A stretch of DNA of 64,000 nucleotides from Pantoea cypripedii (lineage in GTDB: Bacteria; Pseudomonadota; Gammaproteobacteria; Enterobacterales; Enterobacteriaceae), in contig NZ_CP024768.1 of NCBI RefSeq assembly GCF_011395035.1, positions 1,959,286 through 2,023,285 on the forward strand, written 5' to 3'. The position numbers were made by a program, and so were the translations under genes. Positions 8,434 to 16,504 of this stretch are shown here, in pieces (position 1 is the stretch's first letter; each line of letters opens with the position of its first letter). Under the pieces are notes generated by a model. That model saw nothing but the letters and a program-made list of their open reading frames with translations. It did not search any database and was not told the DNA's origin.

Positions 8434-8450
8434 GCTCAGCACTCCTCACA
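8434..8450 (+). promoter_or_regulatory. Antisense target (putative ribosome standby site) in the tisB-like leader
   Basis: GCTCAGCACTCCTCACA is an exact copy of the plus-strand sequence at 8240-8256, from which the divergent RNA would be transcribed. The two RNAs could therefore pair over 17 bp, plus one flanking G-U. It lies about 110-125 nt into the predicted mRNA and 80 nt before the start codon, similar to the position of the standby site targeted in E. coli tisB. Confidence 0.7.
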
Positions 8451-8530
8451 GATGTGCTCAGGCGTTCGGCGGGTGGAGTCAAAGTCCCGGATGCCGGAAG
8501 GCGCGCTCCTGTCAGAGGAGAAGGAAAGTG

Positions 8531-8620
8531 ATGGAACTGATTAGATTGCTGCTGGATTTAGTCCGCGTCATCTTGCAGATCATCGTTGCCCTTTTGCAAC
8601 TGACCGGTCAGGCACACTGA
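8531..8620 (+). CDS. tisB: TisB-like small hydrophobic SOS peptide (29 aa)
   Basis: A 29-codon gene encodes one membrane-spanning amphipathic helix, beginning MELIRLLLDLVRVILQ and continuing IIVALLQLTGQAH. E. coli TisB is also 29 residues, with a related core (ILKLIVAALQLL against ILQIIVALLQLT here). TisB inserts in the inner membrane, dissipates the proton gradient and promotes persister formation. The AAGGA at 8521-8525 is 5 nt from the ATG. A CTCCT/AGGAG hairpin at 8506-8520 could hide part of the ribosome site. A LexA box lies 210 bp upstream and an intrinsic terminator follows. The assignment rests on length, composition and context, since such short peptides diverge fast. Confidence 0.75.
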   Translation: MELIRLLLDLVRVILQIIVALLQLTGQAH

Positions 8621-8634
8621 TCGGAACTTGAATC

Positions 8635-8663
8635 AAGGCGGAGCTAACCACTCCGCCTTTTTT
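8635..8663 (+). terminator. Intrinsic terminator of the tisB-like transcript
   Basis: Stem AAGGCGGAG (8635-8643) and CTCCGCCTT (8651-8659) with a 7-nt loop, followed by a T tract through 8663. It lies 15 nt after the peptide stop. Confidence 0.92.
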
Positions 8664-8689
8664 CGTGCCTGCCACCTGGGCACCTTCCA

Positions 8690-8744
8690 TAGCGGCGCGA
8701 TTTATCGCGCAACAAAAAACTGCGCGATAAATCGCGCCGCTACG
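8690..8744. repeat. Intergenic palindromic repeat, family 1 (paired units)
   Basis: A TAGCGGCGCGATTTATCGCGC unit and its inverted partner, ending CGCGCCGCTACG, flank a short A-rich spacer. Related copies occur at 15057, 16505, 22509, 24684, 38570 and 46548. They behave like REP elements: always intergenic, GC-rich and able to form long hairpins. Confidence 0.9.
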
Positions 8745-8796
8745 GCTATCCTGTGGATTCTTCACGCGATTTGTACCTGAACAGGATGCCGCAGGA

Positions 8797-10203
8797 ATGT
8801 CTCACCCCTCGTCGCACACTCCCTCCACCGCGGGCAGTACGCTCTGGCTGGCGCTGCTGGTGGCGCTGACCTTTTTTATGGAAAACCTCGATGCCACGGT
8901 GATTGTCACCGCGATACCGCAAATGGCGCATGAATTTGCCGTTGGCCCGGTGGCGCTCAACGTCGGCATCAGCGCTTATTTATTAGCCGTGGCAATATTT
9001 ATCCCGATCAGCGGCTGGCTGGCGGGACGCATCGGGGCGCGTAATCTGTTTGCTGCCGCTATCCTGCTGTTTACCCTGGCGTCGGTGTTGTGTGGTGTCA
9101 GCGACAATCTGCCATTTTTCACCTTTAGCCGGGTATTGCAGGGGATCGGTGGTGCCTTGATGGTGCCGGTTGGGCGTATGGTGGTGCTGGGTGTCACGGC
9201 GAAAAAACACATGGTGAAAACCATCGCGGTGATTACCTGGCCTGGCTTGATTGCGCCGGTGCTGGGGCCGCCATTGGGGGGCTTTATCGTAACCTATGGT
9301 CATTGGTCGTGGATCTTCTGGCTGAATATCCCGTTAGGCATACTGGCGTTGCTTGCCACTTTCAGGCTGGTACCGAAAACCCATAACACCTCAGCGCGAC
9401 CGTTTGATGGCCTCGGCTTTGTTTATACTGCTTTAGCCTGTGTCGCGGTGGTTACCGGGCTGGAACTGTTGGGACACAACGAGCTGACCGGCGGATTGTT
9501 ACTGATGGTGGTGGGTATCATCAGCGCAGTGCTGACCTATCGCCACAGCCTGCACCATCCGGCACCGCTGTTGCCTTTCGGGACGCTCGCGATCCCCACC
9601 TTCCGCAGTACAGCCATTGCCGGATCCTATTTCCGTGCCTCCATCAATGCCATTCCCTTCCTGCTGCCGCTGCTGTTTCAGTTGAGTTTTGGCTGGAGTG
9701 CGGTGCAGGCGGGATCGATGGTGTTGTGGGTGTTTGCCGGTAATCTGGCGATGAAACCTGCCACCACCTGGCTGATGAATCGTTTTGGTTTCCGCCGCAT
9801 CCTGCTGTGGAATGGTTTGATCAGCCTGCTGGCGATTCTCAGTTGCGTGCTGCTCAGCCCGTCACTCAGCTATTTCGCCATCGCCACCATTCTGTTTATT
9901 GGTGGCCTGACGCGCTCGCTGCAGTTCAGTTGCTATAACAGCCTCGGATTCGCCGATGTACCTCAGGAGAAGATGGCGGATGCGTCGGTAATTTTCAGTA
10001 TCTTCTTCCAGTTCAGCATGAGTGCCGGGATCGCGATTGCCGCGCTGCTGATGCGTATCTCGATGGGATGGCGGGAGAGTAGCGTGCCAGGCCAGGCGGA
10101 TGTGAACGTGGCTTTTATCGGCGTGTCATTGCTGGTGGCCTGTTCGCTGATCAATGTCTATCGGCTGGAAAAGAATGCCGGGCAGCAACTGCTGAAACAG
10201 TGA
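8797..10203 (+). CDS. MFS transporter, DHA2 family (drug:H+ antiporter-like)
   Basis: Inner-membrane transporter of 468 residues with about 14 hydrophobic segments. Segment 1 has FMENLDATVIVTAIP (motif D1 type). The loop motif A variant GWLAGRIGARN follows segment 2, and motif C-like GPPLGGFIVTYGHWSWIFWLNIPLG marks an exporter of the EmrB/QacA/MdtD class. The start ATG has AGGA about 9 nt upstream. It stands alone after a palindromic repeat with no adjacent membrane-fusion protein or regulator, so substrate and control are unknown. Confidence 0.9.
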   Translation: MSHPSSHTPSTAGSTLWLALLVALTFFMENLDATVIVTAIPQMAHEFAVGPVALNVGISAYLLAVAIFIPISGWLAGRIGARNLFAAAILLFTLASVLCGVSDNLPFFTFSRVLQGIGGALMVPVGRMVVLGVTAKKHMVKTIAVITWPGLIAPVLGPPLGGFIVTYGHWSWIFWLNIPLGILALLATFRLVPKTHNTSARPFDGLGFVYTALACVAVVTGLELLGHNELTGGLLLMVVGIISAVLTYRHSLHHPAPLLPFGTLAIPTFRSTAIAGSYFRASINAIPFLLPLLFQLSFGWSAVQAGSMVLWVFAGNLAMKPATTWLMNRFGFRRILLWNGLISLLAILSCVLLSPSLSYFAIATILFIGGLTRSLQFSCYNSLGFADVPQEKMADASVIFSIFFQFSMSAGIAIAALLMRISMGWRESSVPGQADVNVAFIGVSLLVACSLINVYRLEKNAGQQLLKQ

Positions 10204-10321
10204 ACAAATACGGTATGTATCTTGCCATCTGGCTGTCATCCTGGCCGGTTAAGCTGATGTCTCGTCGCTGCCCTGTGGCAGCCAGGTTATCCAGACATCT
10301 GACCACTTCGGAGTTTTCGCT

Positions 10322-10954
10322 ATGGCACTCGCTGCTGTGCAACCGGCCAAATTGCAACATACCGTCATCGATCCCAGCGTGCGTATGCGCGAGACCCACA
10401 TTGGTCAGCAATGTGAAATCCTCGCACACAGTTACCTTGAATACTGCGAGCTGGGGGATTTCTCTTACGTAGGTGAGCACTGCTGCATTGCGGATGCGCA
10501 AATTGGCCGCTTCACGGCCATCGCCAATCAGGTACGCATTGGCGCACCGAATCATCCGATGGATCGGGCTTCACAGCATCGTTTTACTTATTGCCCGGAA
10601 TATTATGATCATCGGGCGCAACGCGATGCTTCCTTTTTTGCCAATCGCCGTGCCGATCGGGTGGTCATCGGCCATGATGTTTGGATTGGTCATGGTGTGA
10701 TTGTGCTGCCCGGCGTCACGGTGGGTGATGGGGCGGTGTTGGCGGCGGGGGCAGTGGTGAGCAAAGATGTGCCACCTTACACCATCGTAGGTGGGGTACC
10801 TGCCAGGCCAATTCGCGTGCGCTTCACACCGGCCATCGCCGCGCAGCTTCAGGCGATCGCCTGGTGGCACTGGCCGCTGGAGAAGATCATGGCACATCTG
10901 GCGGATTTTCAGTCCGGTGATATTGACGCGTTTTGCCAGCGGCACGGTCAGTAA
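10322..10954 (+). CDS. Hexapeptide-repeat acetyltransferase, phosphonate-metabolism-associated type
   Basis: Left-handed beta-helix acyltransferase of 210 residues. Imperfect hexapeptide repeats run through residues 15-65 and again at 118-155 (VVIGHDVWIGHGVIVLPGV). The helix is interrupted by a loop with NHPMDRASQHRFTY, which carries the likely catalytic His. The overall pattern, including the ending LQAIAWWHWPLEKI, resembles the transferase found beside phn genes in other bacteria. No phosphonate genes are nearby, so the acceptor is unknown. GGAG lies about 9 nt before the ATG. Confidence 0.82.
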   Translation: MALAAVQPAKLQHTVIDPSVRMRETHIGQQCEILAHSYLEYCELGDFSYVGEHCCIADAQIGRFTAIANQVRIGAPNHPMDRASQHRFTYCPEYYDHRAQRDASFFANRRADRVVIGHDVWIGHGVIVLPGVTVGDGAVLAAGAVVSKDVPPYTIVGGVPARPIRVRFTPAIAAQLQAIAWWHWPLEKIMAHLADFQSGDIDAFCQRHGQ

Positions 10955-10991
10955 GTCCAACCGACGCGTTTGTGGTTTGCCCCACCTGGTT

Positions 10992-11036
10992 ATCGCAAGC
11001 AATCTCAAATGACCCATTTTTGAGATTGCTTGCGAT
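10992..11036. other. Perfect 18-bp inverted repeat between convergent genes
   Basis: ATCGCAAGCAATCTCAAA (10992-11009) and its exact complement (11019-11036) are separated by 9 nt. It sits between the convergent acetyltransferase and glycosyltransferase genes and would form a very stable hairpin in either transcript. It lacks a following T tract in both directions, so it is at best an atypical terminator or a 3'-end stabiliser. Confidence 0.8.
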
Positions 11037-11056
11037 GAAGCGACGTTGCCAGCCAT

Positions 11057-12028
11057 TCACAGCATTGTCTGACGCAGCGGCTGGGCTGTCGGCACCACTT
11101 CCGGTTTCAATCCCACATGTAGCAAAATCTGGCTGCGATAATTTTCATCATTGTCGCGTACCTCATCGCTCAGCAACACGCCAACTTCGTTAACATTTTT
11201 TCCGGCCACCTTCACTTTGTCGCGCGCCGCACTTCGCATCCATTCATACTCAATATCGATATGGCCGCTATCAATACAACGAATGCCATGCTGGCTCAGG
11301 TCATAAGCCAGCACTGTCGCAGTAGGGCCAAGAGAAATTAATACCATGTCAAAATCACGCCCATGTGCCAGCACGGCACTGAAGAGATCATTGTAGAGTG
11401 AAAAAGCATTACGATTCAGCGTGGTAATACGCTTGATTTCCGCCGCTCCTGCCAGCAAGTCATTACCCATACCTAAACGTGTGCCACTGCCTTCCACAAT
11501 TAAAATTTTTTTATTTTCAAATAGCTGTTTAAATTTGGTGAAAATCACACCCGATAAGGCCTTATCTTTATAATCGTGGTACGGTCTGGTCACTGAGGTA
11601 TTACCGTACAGATATTTTCTACTTAATAATGGCTCATATCGTAAAAAGCAAAATGCTTTATGGAAAAACCAGAACAGGGCCGAACCGAAGCGCATATTCC
11701 CCGTACCACGAAAAGCATCGGGCATACAGAGCAGGCAACTGGGATTATCATTAACGCCACGGCGCATAATGTCTTTTAAACGAATGGAGAGACGCTCATC
11801 AAAAGCCTGGAAGCCAATGTTTTTGAATAGCGTCATCTCCAGCTCACCATCGCCATAGCGGCTGATGGAGAGGTGATCGTTTTTCAACAGCAGATCAATA
11901 GTTTGATCAGGTGAGAGCACCTTATATTGTTTAACACGCGCATTGGCCCGCGGGTATTTTAATGCGGCATGGGTGAGTTTAAACGGAAAGCGTAATTTGC
12001 GATAAAGTGAATTAGCGCTGATCATCAT
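11057..12028 (-). CDS. GT-D fold glycosyltransferase (SP_1767/DUF1792 family)
   Basis: Putative sugar transferase of 323 residues. The hallmarks are ISRYGDGELEMT near residue 55, GSGTRLGMGNDLL near 180, SLGPTATVLAYDLSQHG near 232 and GHIDIEYEWMRSAA near 257. This set defines the GT-D domain described in streptococcal serine-rich adhesin glycosylation. In Gram-negative bacteria such genes often sit in capsule or O-antigen loci, but here the gene stands alone. Its region is distinctly AT-rich compared with both flanks, which suggests acquisition. Two adjacent ATG codons are possible starts; the first is used. Confidence 0.85.
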   Translation of the reverse strand: MMISANSLYRKLRFPFKLTHAALKYPRANARVKQYKVLSPDQTIDLLLKNDHLSISRYGDGELEMTLFKNIGFQAFDERLSIRLKDIMRRGVNDNPSCLLCMPDAFRGTGNMRFGSALFWFFHKAFCFLRYEPLLSRKYLYGNTSVTRPYHDYKDKALSGVIFTKFKQLFENKKILIVEGSGTRLGMGNDLLAGAAEIKRITTLNRNAFSLYNDLFSAVLAHGRDFDMVLISLGPTATVLAYDLSQHGIRCIDSGHIDIEYEWMRSAARDKVKVAGKNVNEVGVLLSDEVRDNDENYRSQILLHVGLKPEVVPTAQPLRQTML

Positions 12029-12561
12029 TAACCTTCTGTTATTGGCGGGCTTGCCGCAGAGCAGTCGCGTGACTTATATCACGGCATGTTGTTTATTGGC
12101 GTCTGAGGAAACTCCCAAATTGGCTGCCTTGCAGACTTTCTTATGATTAATAATTAATCCCGTTGACCGTTTAAAATAAAATATGAATAAAATCGGCAGG
12201 TTTTAATCCGCGATCCAGGACAATCCTTAGCGCAATAAAAAACACTGATTAAATAAATTCAATTGATGATAATTAATGAAATCATCAGCGTCGTGGCGCA
12301 CATCCCCTGAAAGAGCACAATCATTGCGGGGGAAACTTTTTGTCTTACGGACAAGAGCCGTTATCGACCTACCTGTTTTTTCAGATGCTTGATTTCTGAG
12401 CCATCGCTGAACAAAAGATGCTATTTATCCGCATTAATGATTAATTCTCCCTACCAATAATGAAACGTAATTTCATTCTCACAAGGGCACAGCAGGCAGA
12501 GTCATGAGATAAGTTACGTTAAATACATAAACGTTACTAATGACACATTTAGCAAATGGTT

Positions 12562-12589
12562 TTAGCATTTTATTAACTCAGGTTAAAAT
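12562..12589 (+). promoter_or_regulatory. Candidate promoter of gcd; rest of the 628-bp gap is AT-rich leader
   Basis: TTAGCA (12562-12567), 16 bp and TAAAAT (12584-12589) form a plausible sigma70 promoter about 65 bp before the glucose dehydrogenase start. The remaining gap 12029-12656 is AT-rich and shows no credible gene. It contains an inverted repeat AATGAAA-N5-TTTCATT at 12459-12477, which may be a regulator site. No RNA gene was recognised. Confidence 0.45.
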
Positions 12590-12656
12590 TATGTTGAGAA
12601 TCTGTAGATTTCTTTTAGAGACGTTGGTTGATTTTGCAAAGGCTTGAGGGATAAGC

Positions 12657-15017
12657 ATGGTTAATAAACTTACCAGTATCGTATTGGCGCTACTGGGCAT
12701 CGCGCTGCTCTACATGGGTGGCAAATTAATGATGCTGGGGGGGAGTGCGTTTTACGCCTTGATGGCGGTGGGGTTACTGATCACCGCCATTTTACTGTTC
12801 AGACAACAGCGAAGCGCGCTGACGCTTTACGCCGTCCTGATGTGGATGACGCTGGTGTGGATCATCTGGGAAGTGGGCTTTGATAAGTGGCAATGGATCC
12901 CACGTGGTGACCTGTTTGGTGTCATCGGCCTGTGGCTGGCGATGCCGTGGGTGGTGAAGCCGCTTTATCAGGCGCAACGTCGTTTCCATCCGTTCCTCGG
13001 TGGCACGGTTATTGTCATGATCCTGGTGGTCATCGGCCTGTGTTTCTATGATCCGTTACCGCAAGCGGGCACCATCAGTAATGAACGCGCACAGAGCAGT
13101 GAGCAGGGCGCGAAGGATGACTGGACAGCCTATGGCGGCTCCACCGATGGTCTGCGTTTCTCGGCGCTGAATCAAATCACTAAAGACAATGTGAACAACC
13201 TTGAGGTGGCCTGGACCTACCACACCGGCGATCTGCGTCAGGGGGATGACGCCAGCGAATACACCTTCGAAGCGACGCCACTGAAAGCCAATGGCATGCT
13301 GTATTTCTGCACCCCGCACAACGAAGTACATGCTCTCGACCCGGAAACCGGGGCGGTGAAGTGGAAATACACCCCGGCTAAAGATCGTTCGTATCTGCAA
13401 CAGCACCAGACCTGCCGCGGCGTGAGTTATTACCAGCAAACGCCGGTGGCTGCGGACAACGCTGCCATCACACCGGCTCTTTGCCGGAAGCGGATCTTCA
13501 ATGCCACCACCGATGCACAGTTGATTGCGCTGGATGCTGATACTGGTAAACCTTGTGCCGATTTCAGTAACAACGGTGTGGTTGATCTGCACAGCAATAT
13601 GGGTGAAGTCCGTCCACACGCGCTGATGCAGACCGCAGCGCCGTTAGTGGCGGGCAATCTGGTGATTGTTGGCGGTTCGGTGATGGACAACGGTTTTAAC
13701 AGCGGCAACCCGTCTGGCGTGATTCGTGCTTATGACGTGCAAAGTGGCCGCCTGGTGTGGAACTTCGATCCGGCCAACCCGGAAAACACCGCCCCGGTTG
13801 CTGCGGGTCAGACTTACCCGCAGGATACCCCGATCGCCTGGGGCACGCTGAGTGCTGACATGAAAAATGGCCTGGTATATGTGCCATTTGGTAATGCCTC
13901 GCCGGATGAAGTCGGCATTGAACGTGATGCCAGCAGTAATACCGAGAAGTTCCGCGATGCGCTGGTGGCGCTGGATTTGCACACCGGTGCTTTTAAATGG
14001 CGTTATCAGAGTTCAAACCACGATCTGTGGGACCGTGACAATCCGTCGCAGCCGTCACTGGTGGATATCGACTATCAGGGCAAGCGTGAGCCAGTGGTGA
14101 TCCTGCCGACGAAAACCGGCAACCTGTTTGTCCTGAATCGTCTGACGGGTGAGCCGGTCTATCCGGTGAATCAGGTGAAGGTCTCCACCGCAGGTGGCGT
14201 TGCCGGTGAGAAATTTGCCGCGACACAACCGGTCTCAAGCCTGAACTTTATTCCGCAGCCGCTGACGGAAAAATCGATGTGGGGTATCACGCCGTTTGAT
14301 CAGATGGCATGCCGCATGGATTTCCGCACGCTGCGTTACGATGGCAACCCGTGGACGCCAGCGACCGAAAGCGGCTCGCTGATCTTCCCTGGCAACATCG
14401 GGGTGTTTAACTGGGGTTCTGTCGCCGTTGATCCGCAGCGTCAGCTGTTGATTGCTGCGCCGGTGCGTCTGGCTTACAAATACACGCTGATCAAGCGTAC
14501 ACCGCAGACCGCCACCGAACGGATGTTCACCAAAGATGGTCAGCCTTACTGGAATGAAAACTTCCACGGTGATTACGCTATCCATATTCAGCAGCTGGCG
14601 TCTGATCTTGGCATTCCCTGTATTGCGCCGCCGTGGGGCCGTATGGTGGGTGTCGATCTGAAGACCGGTAAAACTGAATGGTTGCGTCGTGTCGGTACCA
14701 CCAAAAACCTCAACACCAGCTTCCTGCCGGGTCGTTTCCCACTGGGTTTCCCTATGGGGATGGTGGCGCATGGCGGTCCGCTGGTCACCGCGGGTGATCT
14801 GGTGTTCCACGGTGCCACGGCAGATAACTTCTTCCGTGCCTATGACAGCACTACCGGTGAGCTGCTGTGGCAGACCGAACTGAGCGCTGGCGCACAGGCC
14901 ACACCCGCCACCTTTATGGGCAAAGATGGTAAGCAATACGTGGTTATCGCTGCGGGTGGACACGGTTCACTCGGCACCCAGCAGGGTGACAGCGTAGTGG
15001 CGTTCCGTCTGAAGTAA
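12657..15017 (+). CDS. gcd: Membrane-bound PQQ-dependent glucose dehydrogenase
   Basis: Oxidises aldose sugars (typically D-glucose to gluconolactone) in the periplasm and passes electrons to ubiquinone. It has 786 residues against 796 in E. coli Gcd. Five N-terminal membrane segments (about residues 5-135) are followed by an eight-bladed PQQ propeller starting DWTAYGGSTDGLRFSALNQI. The conserved QTCRGVSYY segment, NHDLWDRD (catalytic-type Asp near 459) and the ending AAGGHGSLG are present. Quinate/shikimate dehydrogenases share this layout, so the sugar specificity is inferred. GAGGGA lies 7 nt before the ATG. No PQQ biosynthesis genes lie in the window. A periplasmic lactonase that could act on its product is encoded at 49983. 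Confidence 0.85.
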   Translation: MVNKLTSIVLALLGIALLYMGGKLMMLGGSAFYALMAVGLLITAILLFRQQRSALTLYAVLMWMTLVWIIWEVGFDKWQWIPRGDLFGVIGLWLAMPWVVKPLYQAQRRFHPFLGGTVIVMILVVIGLCFYDPLPQAGTISNERAQSSEQGAKDDWTAYGGSTDGLRFSALNQITKDNVNNLEVAWTYHTGDLRQGDDASEYTFEATPLKANGMLYFCTPHNEVHALDPETGAVKWKYTPAKDRSYLQQHQTCRGVSYYQQTPVAADNAAITPALCRKRIFNATTDAQLIALDADTGKPCADFSNNGVVDLHSNMGEVRPHALMQTAAPLVAGNLVIVGGSVMDNGFNSGNPSGVIRAYDVQSGRLVWNFDPANPENTAPVAAGQTYPQDTPIAWGTLSADMKNGLVYVPFGNASPDEVGIERDASSNTEKFRDALVALDLHTGAFKWRYQSSNHDLWDRDNPSQPSLVDIDYQGKREPVVILPTKTGNLFVLNRLTGEPVYPVNQVKVSTAGGVAGEKFAATQPVSSLNFIPQPLTEKSMWGITPFDQMACRMDFRTLRYDGNPWTPATESGSLIFPGNIGVFNWGSVAVDPQRQLLIAAPVRLAYKYTLIKRTPQTATERMFTKDGQPYWNENFHGDYAIHIQQLASDLGIPCIAPPWGRMVGVDLKTGKTEWLRRVGTTKNLNTSFLPGRFPLGFPMGMVAHGGPLVTAGDLVFHGATADNFFRAYDSTTGELLWQTELSAGAQATPATFMGKDGKQYVVIAAGGHGSLGTQQGDSVVAFRLK

Positions 15018-15025
15018 GTGGATAA

Positions 15026-15054
15026 CATACGCTCTGAACGATTCAGGGCGTATG
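15026..15054 (+). terminator. Hairpin after gcd
   Basis: CATACGCTCTGAA (15026-15038) pairs with TTCAGGGCGTATG (15042-15054) around a 3-nt loop, with one G-T wobble. It starts 8 nt after the gcd stop. No T tract follows, so efficiency as an intrinsic terminator is doubtful; it may stabilise the mRNA 3' end. Confidence 0.5.
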
Positions 15055-15056
15055 CC

Positions 15057-15086
15057 CGTAGCGGCGCGATAAATCGCGCCGCTACG
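15057..15086. repeat. Intergenic palindromic repeat, family 1 (single compact unit)
   Basis: CGTAGCGGCGCGAT and its inverted copy face each other over two bases. The repeat overlaps the end of the LysE-type gene on the minus strand and supplies its TAG stop codon (15084-15082). Confidence 0.92.
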
Positions 15087-15702
15087 TCAATCGAAGCAGC
15101 AGTTGCACGAAGTTTTGCAGCGCAAAAATCACCAGCACCGCTCCCCCCACCACGTTAATGAAGTAACCGATTTTCTGGATATTGATAAGCCTGGCCGAGG
15201 TCAGCAGGACGCAACATACCACCACCAGCCACAGACTCATGATCACAATATGTATCGTGGCCAGCAGTAAAAAATGACTTAACGCCGCCTGTTTACCCGC
15301 AAATTGTGACACCACGGTGAGGTAAAGCATCACCGCTTTGGGATTCAGCACATTGGCCAGCCAGGCATCTTTGATGGTGGCTTGCCGGGGACGACGGGAA
15401 ACATAAGGCGAAGCCACATTGCGTCCCCGCTTGATCAGTTGTACCCCGAGCCAGCACAGATAAAAGGCCCCGGCGAAACTGAGCAGGGTAAAAACAGCCG
15501 GAGAGCGTAGCAGCAGGGCGCTGATCCCGGAACCAATCAGCAGCGCATGGGTATAGATCCCCAGGGTGGTCCCGATAATAATCGCCGCCAGACCACGATA
15601 ACCTGTCGTCAGGGTATTGTTAATCGCCAGCGTGAAGCTGGCTCCCGGTGACAAGGCGATTGGCAGGATGGCGATAATAAACGCAACGAGATTCGAATCC
15701 AT
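15082..15702 (-). CDS. LysE/RhtB-family amino-acid exporter
   Basis: Inner-membrane exporter of 206 residues with six hydrophobic segments. The N terminus MDSNLVAFIIAILPIALSPGASFTLAINNTL carries the family SPGA/PGP-type motif. The internal NPKAVMLYLTV is the second hallmark of LysE/RhtB proteins. The frame is open to 15975, but family alignment fixes the start at 15702; the upstream extension would overlap the divergent gene. The stop codon lies inside a palindromic repeat. The substrate is unknown, with amino acids or homoserine lactones typical of the family. The divergent neighbour is racemase-like. Confidence 0.88.
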   Translation of the reverse strand: MDSNLVAFIIAILPIALSPGASFTLAINNTLTTGYRGLAAIIIGTTLGIYTHALLIGSGISALLLRSPAVFTLLSFAGAFYLCWLGVQLIKRGRNVASPYVSRRPRQATIKDAWLANVLNPKAVMLYLTVVSQFAGKQAALSHFLLLATIHIVIMSLWLVVVCCVLLTSARLINIQKIGYFINVVGGAVLVIFALQNFVQLLLRLT

Positions 15703-15832
15703 AATGGCAAGCGGTGGGTGATAAGCTGCTGATGGCAATGTGAAATAATTCTGATGAAAATTCGTGACTAATGCAATGTGGCTAAGCAGGATAGTAATGA
15801 GTATCCGCAAATAATCACAGAAAGGATTTTCT

Positions 15833-16492
15833 ATGACCATCGCCTGTTTACATACCGCCGCCAGTAATATCACTATTTTTGACCAGGCCGCAGCCAGCCT
15901 TGGCATGGCACCCACGGAGTTAAGCCATCTGGTGATGCCCCATCTGCTGGCCGAAGCGGAGTTGAGCGGTGGCATGACCTCGCAGCAGCAGATGCGTTTG
16001 ACTGCGTTGCTGCATAGCCTGACGCCGTGGTTTGACGCGATTCTGATTACCTGTTCTACCCTGGGGCCGGTGGCAGATAATTTTCACAACGAGGCCAATC
16101 CCTGCGTCGTCTGGCGCACCGACGGGATGCTGGCGGACGAAGTACACCGCCGGGCAGGTAAATCCGTGGTGTTGTGCGCGGCAGAATCAACGCTGGCAGC
16201 GACCACAGCCTTGTTTTGCCCGCCAGAAAACGCTGGGGAGCAACCCGAAGTGCGATTGATCCCGGATGCCTGGGCAACCTATAAATCGGGTGATCTGCTG
16301 GGATATCGGCGTCTGATTAAGGATGCCGTGGAACAGGCCCGCAAGCAGGGGGCCGCGAATGTGGCGCTGGCGCAGGTGTCGATGACCATCGCAGCGCAGG
16401 ATTTCAGCGAAGATCAGCGCCCGTTAACCAGCCCGCAGCTGGCATTGCGTTGCGCAAGGAATCGCTCTGGCTTGTCGCAACCCGGTCAATAA
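15833..16492 (+). CDS. Asp/Glu/hydantoin racemase-like protein
   Basis: A 219-residue protein with the Asp/Glu racemase layout. The segment ILITCSTLGPVADN carries a Cys in the position of the first catalytic cysteine. In the second half the usual Cys-containing strand reads VALAQVSMTIA, with no cysteine, so the two-cysteine racemase mechanism is not supported. Single-cysteine relatives include decarboxylases and uncharacterised proteins. It is divergent from a LysE-family exporter, which hints at amino-acid metabolism. The start is ATG at 15833. Confidence 0.7.
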   Translation: MTIACLHTAASNITIFDQAAASLGMAPTELSHLVMPHLLAEAELSGGMTSQQQMRLTALLHSLTPWFDAILITCSTLGPVADNFHNEANPCVVWRTDGMLADEVHRRAGKSVVLCAAESTLAATTALFCPPENAGEQPEVRLIPDAWATYKSGDLLGYRRLIKDAVEQARKQGAANVALAQVSMTIAAQDFSEDQRPLTSPQLALRCARNRSGLSQPGQ

Positions 16493-16504
16493 TCCCCAGG
16501 GAGC

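Noticed and set aside
15703..15975. Upstream 91-codon extension of the LysE-type gene
   Set aside because: The extension overlaps the divergent racemase-like gene and precedes the conserved family N terminus; it is not part of the protein.
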